Notes: generated by a model from the sequence alone, not told the origin. A stretch of DNA of 64,000 nt from Turritopsis dohrnii (GCA_027922465.2 BQMF02000211.1:372001-436000), one strand, 5' to 3'; positions 22,348-35,021 are shown, counted from the first letter of the stretch. Translations and numbers: made by a program.

Positions 22348-25300
22348 ATGATTGGATTTTTTACAAGAGCACAATGCGATACTATTATTCTACCAAACAG
22401 TGAAAAAAAATTAGTCAAACCTAGTGAGGTAAATGACATATTTTTAGCTGTTTTACTTGTTGATACCATTTTATTGAAAATTTGTTTCAGAGTGCTCAAT
22501 GTATTCCAGAGCAAGATTTATTAAAAAAAAGTTAAAAAAAGTTTTTTAGTTAACTTGTATATGGTTGTATATGGTTGAAAGATAATCATTAATTAATATA
22601 TGTTTTATATACTTGTTGATAAAGGAGTTGAAAGGGAATATGGTTTGTTTTGCTTTATCTGCCTTCTGCTAAATGTTGAGTTTAAATAATGTTAAGAAGC
22701 TTTAAAAGCTATTATAAGTGTATAAAATTTATAATGAGAATGTATGTATGGTGACGTATTTACTACTTCCATTGAAAAATATATAATACAAACATAGATT
22801 GAATTATGAAACCTTTGCAAATTGCATTGCCATTTTGAACTGATTTTGAGTTTTTAGTGAAAACAATCTGTGTAATTTTTGTTCTCCACTAGTTGGATAT
22901 TTATTATGAACCCGAAGTGCAGTTACCATCACAAAGAATACCTTCACCCCTTTTTCTGTATGAAAATGTTTCAGCTGCTCGCAAAAAGGTGACTGGTGCA
23001 TTTGCTGGTCTTCTTGTAAGTATAAAAGATTGATGAACTTATACTTTGATATCATGACGATTAGGTTTGCTGCTAATTCTCATTTTGTTTTTTCATTGAC
23101 AATATATAGTTTTATTTGTGTTTTTGTAGACAACACATGAAAAAGTGTATGGTTTCTTCAATTCACTGGAGAATAGGGTTAAAGGTAAAATTTCATAATA
23201 TTTTTTCTGTATTCGATCCTTTATATGAAAGTAGAACTTAGTACCTTGATATAATCTTTTCCCTTGAAATCTCTTTATATTCAGTTCTTTATCAAGATAC
23301 AATCAATGACCCTTACTATCTGCTGACCCCTGGGGCTATTTCATTAGCTGTGATAGGTGGAGCTGCTGTTGCTGGTCGTGGAAGTAAGTATTTTCATTAT
23401 TAACATTTGCTATGTGTCTCTGTAATTTCATCAAACCTATTTTGTAAATATAATGCTTGCAAGAATATTAGACTCAGTAGGTTATATAACCAGGTTACTA
23501 TGGTAAGTGGTCAGTCTTTGAAGCTAATAAATTCATCTGACATAAACAGTTAAAGAAATTAAAAAATTACAGCTTTTTCTAATACATTTTTCTCTCCTTC
23601 ACCATCTTGTTTGGGTCCATGTTATTGAAATTTCTTTGAGATTTTGACAGTATAGGAAAGAATAGCATCTCTTATCTTTCTCTCAATGATATAAGTTTGC
23701 TTCAAATTAGTGTTTATAAGGATTTTTCCAACCTGCATTAGAAGCTTAAGGATAAACTTGAAAGTAATACGTCAAATTATGCCTATTATAAAAAACAAGA
23801 TCTTGTAGTATTGTGGAACTTAGTTTTAAATCGAGTTCCTGCAGAAGTTTAAAGAATCCTGAAAAAAACTCTTCTGAGTTTTTGAACAGTATGAATTCGA
23901 ATTTCTGGCATAACCTTGTTGGTATAAAATTTGGTGCATGTACCGTATTTCCTCAAATAAGCGCCGCGGCGCTCTTTAAATTTTCGAGATTTTAGATGCG
24001 GCGCTCTTTAGAGGGCGGCGCTTATCAGAGGGCGGCGCTCTTTTCAAATTATTGATTCCCACTTTATAAAGGCCTGAGAAATCAAGGAAACAACCCATGA
24101 AATTGAAAACTATACTTTTGATTTTTAGACATATTTTCTTCTTATTAAAAGAATACTTATAATATTTCAATATCTTCGTCGCTAGCGCTCTCAAGATTAT
24201 CATCGATCAAGTGAAAGGGCTGACAGGTGTCTTCCACGTCTGATTCTGAAATCTCAAAAGGGTTGAGCGACGATACCTCTTCTTCGACTTGTTTCAACGA
24301 CTCGTTTTCATTTTTTTCCCAAAAAGCGCCGCTTTGAGAGGTGCGGCGCTCTTTAGAGGGCGGCGCTCTTAAAATTTTTGAGAGTTTAGGTACGGCGCTC
24401 TTTAGAGGGCGGCGCTTATCAGAGGGCGGCGCTAGATGGAGGAAATACGGTATATTTTATACCATTATTACGCGTAAATGGTATGTGCGCCAAAATAAGT
24501 ACGCGCGAAATTGCGAATTTTTTTTTCGTCTTAAATCATACATCTTTCTTTCTCAGAGTTGAAAAAAATATGTACACAAGCGATGATAAACGAAGATGAT
24601 AGAAACATTTTTACCTTTTTGAATAAATAGTATAATATTTAGTTGTTCATTTTGACTTTGCTAATATCAAGAAAGAGTTGGTATGATGCTATCAAAAATT
24701 CTAACTTTCTTGCCATGCGCCAAAATTTATACCATTAGTACAAGCGAAATCGCGATGAAAGTAGGGTGCGCCAGAATTAGTACGCGCCAAATTTTATACC
24801 AATATCCTTTGCTCCTTCAGCCGAATGATACCAATTCGATTTACATGATCTTCCAAGGAAATATGCTCTCCTTAGATCAATATGCATGGAATAACTGTGA
24901 ATGTTTTGTTTCTCTATCTTATCTTTTTCTTACACTAGGGCGCCCCATTAAAAGGTCTTTCTACGCGTTAACGTTCGGCTTAACTGCTACTGCCGTGTCC
25001 TATCCACATCGCTCATTAGAGATCGTCGAAACAGGATATTACCATACTACAGAAGCATTAACGTCGCTTGTGGAGCAATGGAAATCCAAAGGCGAAAATG
25101 TCACAGAAAAAGCATCAAAACTAGTTAGTATGGAACCAATAGCCAGCAATGAAGAAGAGACGGTTGTAAATGGCGAAAACGAAGCCGTCGATGCATCGAA
25201 TCCTATTGTGCAATCAGTCACTGAAACTCCCGAAGCTGTTCCGTTGGTTGAAAATCCTGAATGTACTCATCCGACCACCGCGTCGACGACGTCACAAGAC

Positions 25301-25447
25301 CAGGAAACGTTAAAACTTGAACAACACGAAATCATTAAAGTCGGTAGTCCTGACGATACTGCCGCCGACAATGCCGACATGAAAATCGAAGGTGATTATG
25401 GACAATCTAACGCCGATGACGCTGATATGTACAGTACAAGATCCTGA
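22348..25447 (+). CDS. MIC26/MIC27 (APOO/APOOL)-like MICOS subunit
   Basis: Five coding exons with GT-AG borders: 22348-22428, 22893-23015, 23130-23184, 23285-23383 and 24939-25447. Phases join without error to give 288 residues. Exons 1-2 give KKLVKPSELDIYYEP, the E-L-x-I-Y segment that opens the mature apolipoprotein-O family domain. Exon 3 holds HEKVYGFFNSLENRVK. Exon 4 carries the first membrane helix (about residues 101-117, GAISLAVIGGAAVAGRG). Exon 5 starts with RRPIKRSFYALTFGLTATAV and YPH, matching the second membrane segment and the conserved Y-P. The remaining roughly 120 residues are an acidic, Ser/Thr/Glu-rich tail. The family acts in the MICOS complex at inner-mitochondrial-membrane crista junctions. 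MIC26 and MIC27 cannot be told apart by eye. Intron 4 is 1.55 kb and carries nested transposons. A downstream AATAAA is at 25509. Confidence 0.88.
23943..24450. mobile_element. Pogo-like element nested in the outer element
   Basis: The left end starts CCGTATTTCCTC and the right end is GAGGAAATACGG. TA lies just outside both ends (23941-23942 and 24451-24452), the Tc1/mariner/pogo target duplication. GCGGCGCTCTTTAGAGGGCG-type words repeat near both ends. The middle encodes an acidic transposase tail on the minus strand. Confidence 0.8.
24157..24309 (-). pseudogene. Acidic C-terminal end of a pogo-like transposase
   Basis: About 50 open codons on the minus strand, including EEEVSSLNPFEISESDVED and ending LESASDEDIEIL before a stop. 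Glu/Asp/Ser-rich C-termini are usual for pogo/Tigger transposases. The DNA-binding and catalytic parts are missing, so this is what an internal deletion left behind. Confidence 0.5.
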
Positions 25448-25508
25448 AAAATGTCAGCAGAATTTCTAGAAGATAATTACTAGCAACGTGTGTAGTTTTC
25501 CTGAGTGT

Positions 25509-25514
25509 AATAAA
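25509..25514 (+). terminator. Polyadenylation signal of the MIC27-like gene
   Basis: AATAAA 62 bp after the stop codon, followed by a T-rich stretch near 25548, on the sense strand of the gene. Confidence 0.65.
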
Positions 25515-25604
25515 ATGAAAGATTTATATTTTTAAACAACTTCCTGTTTTGTTTTTTTTTATTTCATAGTGACAATAACAAACATTCTTTTTAAACTGTA
25601 TTTA

Positions 25605-25707
25605 CCCAGTGTGCAAAATCGTCGAAAAGTCACTGCAATGAAGAGCATTTTTATTTCTATAGAAATGCACTCTTTCACAATGATTTTCGTCAAATTTACA
25701 CACTGGG
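25605..25707. mobile_element. 103-bp hairpin MITE, CCCAGTGTG family
   Basis: Almost the whole length is one inverted repeat, from CCCAGTGTGCAAAATCGTCG to the inverted ATTTTCGTCAAATTTACACA with CTGGG. The central arms are GCATTTTTATTTC and TAGAAATGC. TA flanks both ends (25603-25604 and 25708-25709), suggesting a mariner-type target. Related diverged copies are at 6243, 7390, 37187 and 43047. Confidence 0.8.
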
Positions 25708-25777
25708 TAGGGGCAGTGATAGTTTTCCCACTCGATTTTGTCACTTCGTCAATGTTTACTTTGTTTGATAATAGCTT

Positions 25778-25961
25778 AAACATTCCATTCACATGATGAT
25801 GTGTCATCGTGTAGGTACAGCATAAACATTCCATTCACATAATGATGTGTCATCGTGTAGATACAGCTTAAACATTCCATTCACATGATGATGTGTCATC
25901 GTGTAGATACAGCTTAAACATTCCATTCACATGATAATGTGTCATCGTTTTGATCCAGTTT
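25778..25961 (+). repeat. 46-bp tandem repeat, four copies
   Basis: Units beginning AAACATTCCATTCACATGAT start at 25778, 25824, 25870 and 25916. Each contains the palindrome-like GATGATGTGTCATC. It lies just downstream of the MIC27-like gene and next to the hairpin MITE. Confidence 0.9.
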
Positions 25962-28441
25962 TTACTAATAAACTAAGTATGAAGCAGACTACTCAAAACA
26001 AATTTGCCTTTGTTGGATAACCTTTGTCAACGATGGGTAGTTCTGTTTTGTTATAATTTAAGCGATTATTTTAAAAAAGTCGCGACTGGAAAACCCAACC
26101 TCAAATCCTGTGTGTTTTTTGTCTTTTCAATACACTGTCGTCCGTTTATGATGGAAAAGAAGGGAATTAAACAGAATGAATGTTCAGGCTGTGCAGATGA
26201 TGATCACTCCGAAATATTCGTAAAAGGAATTGTGCTGTTCACACTCAATGGAGAAATAGAATGTTCGTATAATACCAATTACTAGAAAATCTTGTTTCGA
26301 TAGGTCTGTCAAAACAATAATAAACTAAGGAATGCCGACGAAGTGAAACAACTCCGACATTACGACGGGTAGTTGTCGGAGCGTTCAGTGGTCAAAACTT
26401 TATTTATTTATGCCTAGGTTAAACAAGCAAAGTGATGTTGACATAGACCCAAACTTCGTACCTAGGACCTTTTAATATGCTATCGACACCGATAACGTCA
26501 TGACAAATGTTCAGTTAGTAAACAAGAAATACAAGTCTTCAAGAACAATAGGATACTGTCTGACTTTTTGGCTATAATGATTGTTTGTTTTATTCGACAT
26601 TTCGTCATAATGACGTTGTTCCGGCCGTCTTGTCAGTTATTTTCACCTAATGATTTATGAAACATTGATACGGCACGCTTAATTGTCGAAATTTATCAAA
26701 ATTAATAAACATAGTTTTCATGTAAAAATTCTGTATTGAAAAACTCCAAAGAACCAATTTTCATTTGGAGTTAATTTCATGGCTGAAGTCGTTCGTACAA
26801 TCCTGATTCACCAGCTAACAAAATCATCAATCCTTGAAGTTCCTTAAGAAGGGACATGTCGACACTGTGTAATGTTTCATATATCTATATGTGTAGTAGA
26901 GGAAATACGGCCAAAGTACAATTAATCACTTACGCCGCCAACTATAAAGTATATATGTTGTCTTCGAAAGGCCTGTACTTATGAAAGTATTCGTATACAC
27001 AAAGAAAAGTAACGCAAATGCCTAATCACAGGTTTCTTGAATTAAATTACACAACATGCAGTGTACAAAATCTGGCTTTATTATGTATAGTTATTTTCTC
27101 TTTTAGTAAAATCAAATTGAATTTTTCCAACAAAACATTCGAATAAAGTGGTGAGTTTTTTGAGAATTCCTTCTTCCCTTGTGTGTTCCTTGTTCCCCTG
27201 CTCTTGTGTATTCCTTGTTCCCCTGCTCTTGTGTGTTGGTTTGTTTTTTCATTAAATATAGTCACCTATGAACACAATATAAGGCGGGAATTCGGAGAAA
27301 ATGCAAATAAGACCTATATTTTCGTAGTAAGGATTAATTTTCTATTATAATCAAAACCTTCATGTTTACGGTGTAAACTTTATAAAATGTGTTTGGGTTT
27401 AGTGAGTGTAAGGCTCAGGGTTAGCCTCATTTAAATATTTTTATAAATGTCTTCACCGTAACGATTCGTCAGATGAGCTCTTATTAAAAAATGTCAAACA
27501 GATTATACCTCCATCATATTTTATCTCCACCATAGAAATTATTCCCCTTGCACATCATACCTATTCCTAATGTGGCCGTGAATGTCGTACACCTATTCCT
27601 AATGTGGCTGTGAATTTCATAGACGCAAGCATTTCTAGGAAAGAAACAATCAAACAATAGAATAGGAATGGAAACTTATTTTGAAAATAAAAATTTAATT
27701 CTTTGGCTGATGCATGCACAACATTAACACATTTTTGAAAAAAACTGAAGGATATAGACGACTAGGTCATTAGGATTATCACAGCTCTTTTTGATTAAAT
27801 CTACAAAGGTTAAGGGCTTAAATATTGGAGAGAATTGTAAAATAAAAACAAAACAAAAAACACATTGAGTATTTTTATGATTTGTGATTTCTTCACTGTT
27901 AATTCTCACAGTCACCACAATGATCCTGGTCATAAACTTATTAATTCGTGATTTCATTTCAACAGATTTGGTTTCTTACTTTGCAATCATGTCTGAGATA
28001 AGATAAAAATGGCAGACGTGTTATGATCATTTTGTTAAACAAGAGTGGAACAAGAGTTTTCCTTTTACAAATTTCAAAACTGAAAAGTGAAAACCAAGTT
28101 CTTTGAAATAGAAATGGTAGCTAAATAAGAAACATTGAGCCTCTCAACTCTACTGCAATCATATAGTTAATTGAGCATTCTTGTTTTGCCATTATTGACT
28201 TTGTAAGCACACGTCAATAGTCAATGTAGACACTCTCAAACCAACCTCGAACCCAGGGTCTCTTGTTATTCGTATATCGAAATGCCAAGGGAACAGTTAA
28301 CACGTGTGTTGGTGTGTAACATTATATTTCTTTTCAATCTTAAAGATAATGAACTAAGGTCTCTCTCACAAGTTTTGATGTTCACAAGAGTTTATTTGGC
28401 AAGAGAGAGAACTTGACAAAATCTTAAATCATATATCTGTA

Positions 28442-28482
28442 CATGGAGGTAGAAAAATTAGTTATTTTTTTCTACCTCCATG
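28442..28482. repeat. Near-perfect hairpin
   Basis: CATGGAGGTAGAAAAA and its inverted copy TTTTTCTACCTCCATG are separated by 9 bases. It could be a very short MITE or a structured RNA; no flanking duplication is evident. Confidence 0.7.
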
Positions 28483-29763
28483 ATCTGTACGACCTATGAT
28501 CTACCAAATTTGTAGAGAAAAAAACTTCCCAGCAATAATGATAGAAACCTCTATTATCTGGGATACAATTGAAATTTCCATCGATTTTTCTAAGAAAATC
28601 TTTAAGTCCTGTTATAAACAATTAAATTCCATGTTAATATTCGATTATAATAAAAAGCAACCAGAACCTAAGAAAATCTCGTTAATTTGATGACGAAACT
28701 CGTGACCAGCGCAGGATAATAATGTCAAGTAAATGCAAAGAGGTACACTTCCGTCAGTAAAAATGAATAGGTATGATTTCTTTAAACCTCTAGTTTAAGA
28801 AAGTTTAAAAGTTCAGGAAGCACTGGGGAAAAATTTCCAAACATGATGAATGGTCTAAAATTACAACAAACTATTTAGCTACTTAGTTTCAATTGTTTTT
28901 TTTTAGTCTACTATTTTAAAATGATCGGAGACTTGGAAACTAAATTGCCTCCACGATTGTCCCATAAATTTTTTGCTCTTTTGTTTCAAAAATTAAAAGT
29001 GACAAGTTAAACTGACTGCAGAAGAAAAATTTAAAATTTATTTATGTTTTATGGCCAAGATTTAAGAAAAATTGTTGAACTTCCGTTTTTCCATTGATTT
29101 CATGAAAATCTGATTTCGAGAGAAAAACTCACATCAGATATTATGAAACTTCATTTTCAATACATCAAAGTCGGTTATAATATGGTTCACACAAAATCCT
29201 GAGGATATATAAAAATTCCTCGCAAGTTTAAAGCGTGTTTTGCATAGATCCTATACATATCCACTTCAAAAAATGGTTTTCGAACTTGAGTGTTATTCGT
29301 TCTGAAAAATCCCTTCTTTTGACGTCATCTAACCAAAATAGAGTTTACTCAAATATTTGCCGAGGTGACGTGTTGTGCTTGTTAGTAGTTAACAGCATGA
29401 TGTGCAAACCAACTGATAGATTTGCAAATCCTTAAGTTTAGATAACAGTTTTGGTATGGATAAACAAAGTATTGTGAGTAAGGAAAGACAACTACTCCTT
29501 TTCATCAAATAGCATTATCTCAGTAGGTTTTACCAATGGTTTTACTGAGAAACCAGAAGTTTTTTTGGTTTTAGCTTCAAGGAATCGGCATTATTTCCTG
29601 ATTAACGTTTCTTAAGAAGGGCTAATTAAACACTGCGATTTGGAATTCTAGTGTTTGTTTTATTGATTCTCAAAGTTTTGCTTACCACAACAGAGCCTGT
29701 TTTTTTGTCGCTCGCACACGTTACAAAACAATGATGACAGTTTTTTTACAGGACATAAAAGTT

Positions 29764-29837
29764 GTTCATACCATGTTCATCATAAAATATCATGTACTGT
29801 GTTCATACCATGTTCATCATAAAATATCATGTACTTT
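29764..29837 (+). repeat. 37-bp tandem duplication
   Basis: GTTCATACCATGTTCATCAT followed by AAAATATCATGTACTGT occurs twice in a row, with one difference near the end. Confidence 0.9.
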
Positions 29838-29891
29838 GTTTCTCTAGATTATATTCATTTGTATGATTCTCTTTCTATAGAAACCCCGATC

Positions 29892-29913
29892 AGGGATATG
29901 TTAACATATCCCT
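29892..29913. repeat. 22-bp perfect palindrome
   Basis: AGGGATATGTT is followed directly by its reverse complement AACATATCCCT. It lies about 740 bp upstream of the paralogue A start codon. It could be a dimeric factor site or chance. Confidence 0.7.
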
Positions 29914-30651
29914 TCCCCGATGAACAACCCGAATGTGTTCCCCAATAATCAGGTATGAGAGCAACTGAAAGAAGCGCGATTTCGATTAAAATGAAGTTTC
30001 CAATCCACTTTCACTTCTATAGAAACTCTACTATGTTTGAAATTTCTATGAAGTCCCTTTTCTCAGAAGATAACCTGCTTATTTGGAAAACCCGTACTTT
30101 CTACTCCATATCGCTAAGTATTTCTGGAATGTTATTTAACTAAAGTGATTGATCTAGTTAATTAGAAAATGAAATAAAAGGGAAACTACCTTATGAGAAT
30201 TTCTAAGATTCTGGCATTTCACAAATGCAAAGTGAGCTTTTAAAAAGCAAAAGTTCTTAAAATTGTTTATTCGGAATTCGTCAAATTTTCATAACATGTG
30301 CGGTATGTTTTTTGTGTAAATAAAAATAGGATTGCTCACACCGCCAAGACATTAAAAGAACACTTCTTTCTTCTTAATTGCTAAAGAAAAACGGTGTAAT
30401 TGATCAAATGTTTATTGTATAGACAACGACGTTGATGAAAGAATGCTATTAACACTTGAAGTCTTTTGTGTCGGATTTTAGTAAAACAATTACAGAGGTA
30501 TTTAAAGAAAAACACACAGGATTAATATATAACATCCTCGTTGTAAAGATTGTTCATTTAAACAAATCTGGTTGTCGTGAAAGGTGGTTGTCTATTATCG
30601 TGGAAATTGATCACGACTTTTAAAAATAGGAAATCAACAAGGATCATCAAC

Positions 30652-32092
30652 ATGGTAAAAATCACAGCTAGCTACATTGATGTACATAAGACTTCAGAAA
30701 ACCATGTTTACAGAATGAATGAAATTATCGAAGACTTGTTGAATGAGAAACAAAGGAAATTAACCTTGGGTTTACAGGTCACTACTGAAAAAGACATTTT
30801 AATGTGTCGTGATGAACACAATACAAACGAAAACGTTGCAATGAGTTCTCACATCAACACAGATCTCACGAAAAACTCGCGAAAATCTGCGTTAACCAGT
30901 TTATCCGCAAGTAATATTATCGACAGCCACAGAAGCACATCGAAAGATTTTAAACTTACTTCTCACGATGATTCTACGGTTATTCCTCCGCAAAAACACG
31001 ATGAATGTATCGCAGAAGAAAAGCCATTTATCTATAATTCTCACATCAAACGAAAACAAATCGATATTACAAAATCTTCAGCTTATAGGGAAATATATGC
31101 TCACAATCTTCGCTTATACAGTGCTATACTAGCCAAGGTAAGTTATTTGTCCGCAGATTCTTTATTATTTTAGGAATGGTTATTGTATTCTTTGGACAAT
31201 ATCGTAAAGGAATACAAAAGTAAATGTGACTATGTTATTTTCAGCAAATGGCAAAGACTAATCAAGTCGGTCGTGAAATGGACAACATTCGTCGAAATAG
31301 GATTAAACAAAAAGCCTTAAATCGACCAAGCTCAACGTTTAAACGCTCGCAAAGTTTTAACGTTGGTGATTATCGACCTAAAGTCGAAACTCCTTCCCAA
31401 TGTTGCAGTGAGTCAGACAACCCTTTAATGCGTCGATCAAATAGCGAAGGAGCTCATTCACTTCGCCACTGTATTAAAAAAGTTGTGAATAACATTAATT
31501 CATTGAAAAACGAAAATGAAATTCTACATGAAATTGAAGATGAAGATGAAGACGACCCTTTTCAACCTGAATCAAATGATCGGATAAGTCCTGAACCCGA
31601 AAATGAAACGGTAAATGTTACTACTCGCTTTCGTTAGTCACCAAAAGACCATTGTTTTCTATTGTTTATTATGAATCACGATGATTCCGGGGGAGTTTTT
31701 ACATGAGCAATCATAAAATATATATTTTGAGTAATTACAACCAATTTAGAATAATTCGTAACGGCGCTGAAATAAAACACTAAAAATTTTTGCATAATTT
31801 CAAAAAATACGGAGAATTCCTTGCATGTTCAAAAATTGCTGAGTTCGGCAAGCATTTTTAGTAATATCAAGTATTTGAGACTTATATTACAAAATGAATA
31901 TAATTTCTATTTCCTTTCTAGGTTTCGAGTAAAGTGGCGAATCTGACACGTGACCAGGCACGTGACCGAGCTGCATGTTTACGAGCGGAGCACATCCGTC
32001 GAAGACTGAGGTCGTTTGACAACACTGTCGAAAAAATGAACGCCTTTCTCTCCAAAGCAAAAAATGTCAAAAAGGCCGATAAAGCAATATAA
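30652..32092 (+). CDS. Unrecognised protein, paralogue A of a convergent pair
   Basis: Three coding exons: 30652-31137, 31245-31610 and 31922-32092, all in phase 0 with GT-AG borders, giving 340 residues. I do not recognise the family. The start ATG opens MVKITASYIDVHKTSENHVY, matching MVKVTTGYIAVSKTTNIAIH of paralogue B. The best-conserved block straddles exons 1-2: HIKRKQIDITKSSAYREIYA, HNLRLYSAILAK, then QVGREM and RRNRIKQKALN. A Ser-rich stretch with RSQSF and MRRSNSEG (basic, possibly phosphorylated) follows, then an acidic Glu/Asp run. Exon 3 encodes a charged helix (CLRAEHIRRRLRSFDNTVEK). No signal peptide or membrane segment is seen, so an intracellular protein is likely. Function is unknown. 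Confidence 0.82.
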
Positions 32093-35021
32093 AAGCGCCC
32101 GCTATGGCGCAAAGTTGTGTTTTCTAATGGTTGAACATTCAATGACAAGTAACTGTGAAATACATCTTGTATTCAAGTCACAGTTCGCTGCAAATTCTTG
32201 CCATATTTATTTGAGTAAGCATGTGATGTAATTTATAAGAAATTCTATCAGAAGAAAATTTGTGTTATCAAATATTATCTCTCCTTTCCTTGCGCCCTTA
32301 ATTTGTAAACGCACATTTTTCGGAGAGTTATAGAATGTGTTTCCCTAAAAAAGTGTAATCTTGCTGTTTCTGCAATGAAATGTCTGTAATTTTAGTTTGA
32401 ATGAACGAAGCAATGCGTAAAAGTGTGTTCGCTTAAACCAGATAGAAATAACAAAGTTTCATAATTGCATACTGTTAGTCATGTAGGGGTTTCTTGTGTA
32501 CAGGTTTCTTCAAAGCTATAGGATTTTAGGTTGACCTTCGTATATGAGACAGAATGGTACACTAGATGATAAGAAATTCGGACAGTGACCCGAACCACAA
32601 ACCCAAGGTCCTTTTGTTTTCTAAAGAAAGTGTTTAACAAGATTTGAGCATATGGATCGGCCATTATGCCTCAACACCTGCTGACATCCTGCTTTTAAAT
32701 TATTACTTATCACGTAACTGTCTCTGGAGATTGAAAAGAATGAAAAAACTGGTATACTTCTACATCAGCTGTCCACACCACTGTTGATTTTTCAAAACTA
32801 ACTGTCTACTCTCTGTATGAAACAAAACCATTTCCATGTGGGAAATCTCGAAAGAACCAAGATTAATATTACATGGATTAGAAAAATTTTAGCGCGAAAA
32901 AACGTATGGAAAATTTAATTTATCTAAAATTTATTTAAAAATTTAAACTCCAAAAATAAATAAATAAAAACAAAAACAAATTCATTCATTAATTGAAATT
33001 TTCCTGAAAGTTGCAAAGTTCACTTTTAATTTTAAAATTGCGAAATCGCAAAATTGTTTCTGGCATTCGAATAGTTAATGACGGCTGTATGGGGCGGATT
33101 TACCATCTCATCCGGTAATCTCAATTTAGCTGTGGACACACTGTACACCTGATGCATGGATTAACGTGGATTATTATTTTATTAAAAGATTTTAATAAAG
33201 ACAACCATCAAACCATTGTTTCAGTTTATTACTTACGTGTCAAAACATCGTTAAACGTTCATTTACAGCTGTAATTCTTTCGTGTAAGTGTAAACTAGGT
33301 GGAAAAAAGGAAAAAATACTATTTATACACAATTTTTTACAACTATATTCTGCGTCCACCTTTGATGTAAGTCAAAAAAGAAAAAAAAATTGTTAAAGCA
33401 TTGAATTTTCTGACAAACTGACACAAGATTTCTTTTGTTATACGGAATCAGCCAAATAAATCTATATCAATTTTAAAACACATTTAAAAAAAGTAGTTAT
33501 TTCAATGAAGTTGTTTTTTTTTACAGTTACATTTTCTGTTGCTCCTTGATAGTGACTAACGCCCTCAGAGATACATAACATATTTTATAGGTTGGAATTA
33601 ATCACGCCCTGACAGAAACATAACAAATTTGAGGGATCACTTCATTAATATGCATGCTTTAGCAACGCATGTCAATTTGGTTTTCATATCAATTTACTTA
33701 ATTTCCGAATTCTATATCGGTAAGCGTCTGTAAACATTACAAACAGAACTCAATATTAGTAATCGAAGTTATTACAGATAGCTCATTAAAATTCAGGGTA
33801 AATCATGGTTAATTACCTTGCATCCTGCGTTATGTGGGTTTCGTTATAAATAGGTTATATAACTAACTATTAAATCTCGAAGGGCATGAAAATATGTTGA
33901 ACTGTTTAACTGTTATTTTTTGTTATTATTTTGGAAAAGATATTTTGTTTGTGACTGAGTTTGACGCATTCATTTCGAAAAAAAACCAACGTGAAATCAA
34001 GTCGATTAATCAACATTGCCACTGTGTCCTGTCAGATATAGTTTATGATAACAACAGAAAACAGGATTGGTAAACTTAAGGTTGTGCAACCACAGATGTA
34101 ATAGTACATTTCCTAAACAGTTACGTAATTGAGAAATGTCATGTATTTCTGTTCGAAATTCTGCTGTGCGGAGGTGTAATCTTTGGCACGTTTGACCACG
34201 TTGCATTAGGAGAGTATTGAAACTCTTCACCATGACGACGGGTACAGTAACACGAGACTTTCTTGTCACAGGAATCGATACACGTTTTTTTTCTAAGAAT
34301 ACTAAGAGGATTAAAATGATTGAAAGATGCTCAAAATCTATTTTCGTTAAATGATTTCTTTGATCCGTTATCACCTTTGACCTTCGGGGGGAAGTTACAC
34401 AGATGTTGAAAGTTTGAGCAATGTTAGTCGGAAGAGTAAGCGATGGCATTATGGATGAAAGTCCAAACACGGAAAATGTCCAGTTGCTTAGTTACCACTT
34501 TCTTTGGTTGCTTGAAATAAACACAAGTGCTTCTTATAACTTCCATGAAAAACATTGGTAATTAGCTCGTGGGAATCTCTTAATTAGACAATACATTTTT
34601 CATTGCTATTTCGATATGTCAATATGACAAAAAAATGAACGCCTAAGCTAGCCAAGGATACTAATCTGCTAATTGGATATACCAATTAATCTTACTTGTG
34701 AAATTTTACATACTTTCAAAACCTGTTAGCAGCTTTCATTCTGTCATTCTACAGAAACTTGATAACTAGCATTCTTAAGATACTTGCTTGATTTGTAATC
34801 TTTGACTGATTTGTTTTTTTAACTGCATTTCTCTAGTACTTAAGAAGATTAGGATTAAAGAATATTATGTTATGCTTTTGCAATTCATGTTTTGATATCC
34901 ATTCAATCAACTGAGGTGATTCTCAAACGATCGCTTTTGTAGCCTGCGTTCAAAACAATCTATAACTTTTTCTTTTATACATGGTTGTAGTTTATCTAGC
35001 CGATTGCTATTAACTCAAAAA

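Larger units (their letters stand above)
23919..24802. mobile_element. Outer DNA element in MIC27 intron 4
   Basis: TTGGTATAAAATTTGGTGC at 23919-23937 is inverted at 24784-24802 as GCGCCAAATTTTATACCAA, with one mismatch in 19. Subterminal words GTACGCGC and AATTGCGA/AATCGCGA recur near the right end. The element is interrupted by the 508-bp element at 23943-24450. No transposase is present. Confidence 0.7.
25962..30651. other. Intergenic region with short local duplications
   Basis: No gene supported. Seen: a 25-bp tandem duplication at 27186-27235 (TTCCTTGTTCCCCTGCTCTT), an imperfect duplication of CCTATTCCTAATGTGGC near 27560-27620, a hairpin at 28442-28482, a 37-bp duplication at 29764-29837 and a 22-bp palindrome at 29892-29913. 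A segment near 28240-28300 resembles, inverted, the hairpin at 35022-35076. Confidence 0.5.

Noticed and set aside
22489..22533. Possible extra MIC27 exon after TTTGTTTCAG
   Set aside because: Reading on from exon 1 through this acceptor meets a stop after about ten codons. Joining exon 1 to 22893 instead restores the conserved E-L-D-I-Y segment.
24683..24938. Upstream part of a 254-codon frame ending in MIC27 exon 5
   Set aside because: The frame runs through intron 4 and a transposon end. The TTACACTAG acceptor at 24938 and the exact phase match with exon 4 show that coding starts at 24939.
26898..26909. GAGGAAATACGG, identical to the end of the 23943-24450 element
   Set aside because: No second end or interior similarity nearby; 12 bp may be chance or a solo end too decayed to define.
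34006..34470. 154-codon minus-strand open frame in the spacer
   Set aside because: Long for the local composition, but the first codon is GTG (next ATG 8 codons in), there are no recognisable motifs or splice context, and codon use looks random. Kept out without transcript or homology support.
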